The notes below the pieces were generated by a model. It was not told the origin of the DNA. It saw nothing but the letters and a program-made list of their open reading frames with translations, and made no database searches. Shown here piece by piece: positions 29,539-29,548 of a DNA stretch of 29,548 bases. The stretch comes from a virus. Every line of letters begins with the position of its first letter. The first letter of the stretch is position 1. The position numbers and the translations under genes are program-made. Location: positions 1 to 29,548 of IMG/VR virus record IMGVR_UViG_3300009000_001496, one strand, 5' to 3'.

Positions 29539-29548
29539 TGTGCCTGGC

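Noticed and set aside
1-29548. tRNA genes, integrase, transposase or att sites
   Set aside because: No cloverleaf-forming sequence, recombinase motif or flanking direct repeats were noticed; small tRNAs could be missed by eye.

Overview
The window is a nearly gap-free, AT-rich stretch of a tailed-phage genome. It most resembles a marine T4-like myovirus of the kind that infects SAR11/Pelagibacter or marine cyanobacteria. The evidence is a T4-type clamp loader (gp44), a gp31/GroES-like co-chaperonin, a PhoH protein, large tail-fibre genes, and T4-late-type TAAATA promoter elements. Host assignment is inference; no photosynthesis gene, tRNA, integrase or CRISPR array was seen.

Layout. (1) 1-384: 3' part of phoH on the + strand, converging on leftward genes with overlapping stop codons. 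(2) 381-4588: leftward metabolism and replication genes: a 7Fe ferredoxin, small proteins, clamp loader, cytidylyltransferase-like enzyme, DUF2061-like membrane protein, HAD phosphatase, MazG-like protein and GroES-like protein. (3) 4591-6415: conserved phage proteins, including a short DnaE-like fragment. (4) 6421-18370: a 12-kb adhesion block of four fibre/virion genes, including a 2122-residue giant. (5) 18374-21171: an IscA-type Fe-S protein, the only other + strand gene (a zinc-ribbon-like protein), small proteins, a Cu/Zn superoxide dismutase closely resembling eukaryotic SOD1, and a UV-damage endonuclease. (6) 21168-25013: a sugar/surface cluster: eukaryote-type phosphomannomutase, 2OG-Fe(II) dioxygenase, GT8-like glycosyltransferase, KdsA, cupin and a QueD/PTPS-like protein. 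(7) 25077-29538: small membrane proteins, another fibre gene, a ClpP protease and a large conserved phage protein.

Adjacent leftward genes often overlap by 1-23 nt (ATGA or TAATG junctions) or follow within a few bases behind a GGAG-type ribosome-binding site, so most of the window looks like several leftward operons. Promoter signals fall into two types. Sigma70-like elements (TTGACA, 16-17 nt, TATAAT-like) precede the clamp loader, DUF2061, phosphomannomutase, UV endonuclease and a small membrane-protein gene. T4-late-like TAAATA elements precede the fibre genes and many accessory genes.

The most striking observation is that at seven accessory genes the TAAATA element lies exactly 5 nt before the ATG, so transcription by the T4 late geometry would begin on the start codon. 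The fibre genes instead have predicted leaders of 11-27 nt, two of them clearly carrying Shine-Dalgarno sequences. Two of the sigma70-like promoters show the same start-on-ATG geometry. This suggests two translation classes, leaderless and SD-led, driven by the same promoter elements. The accessory genes suggest two themes: redox/iron-sulfur maintenance (FdxA, IscA, SOD) and surface-carbohydrate remodelling (PMM, KdsA, glycosyltransferase, cupin).
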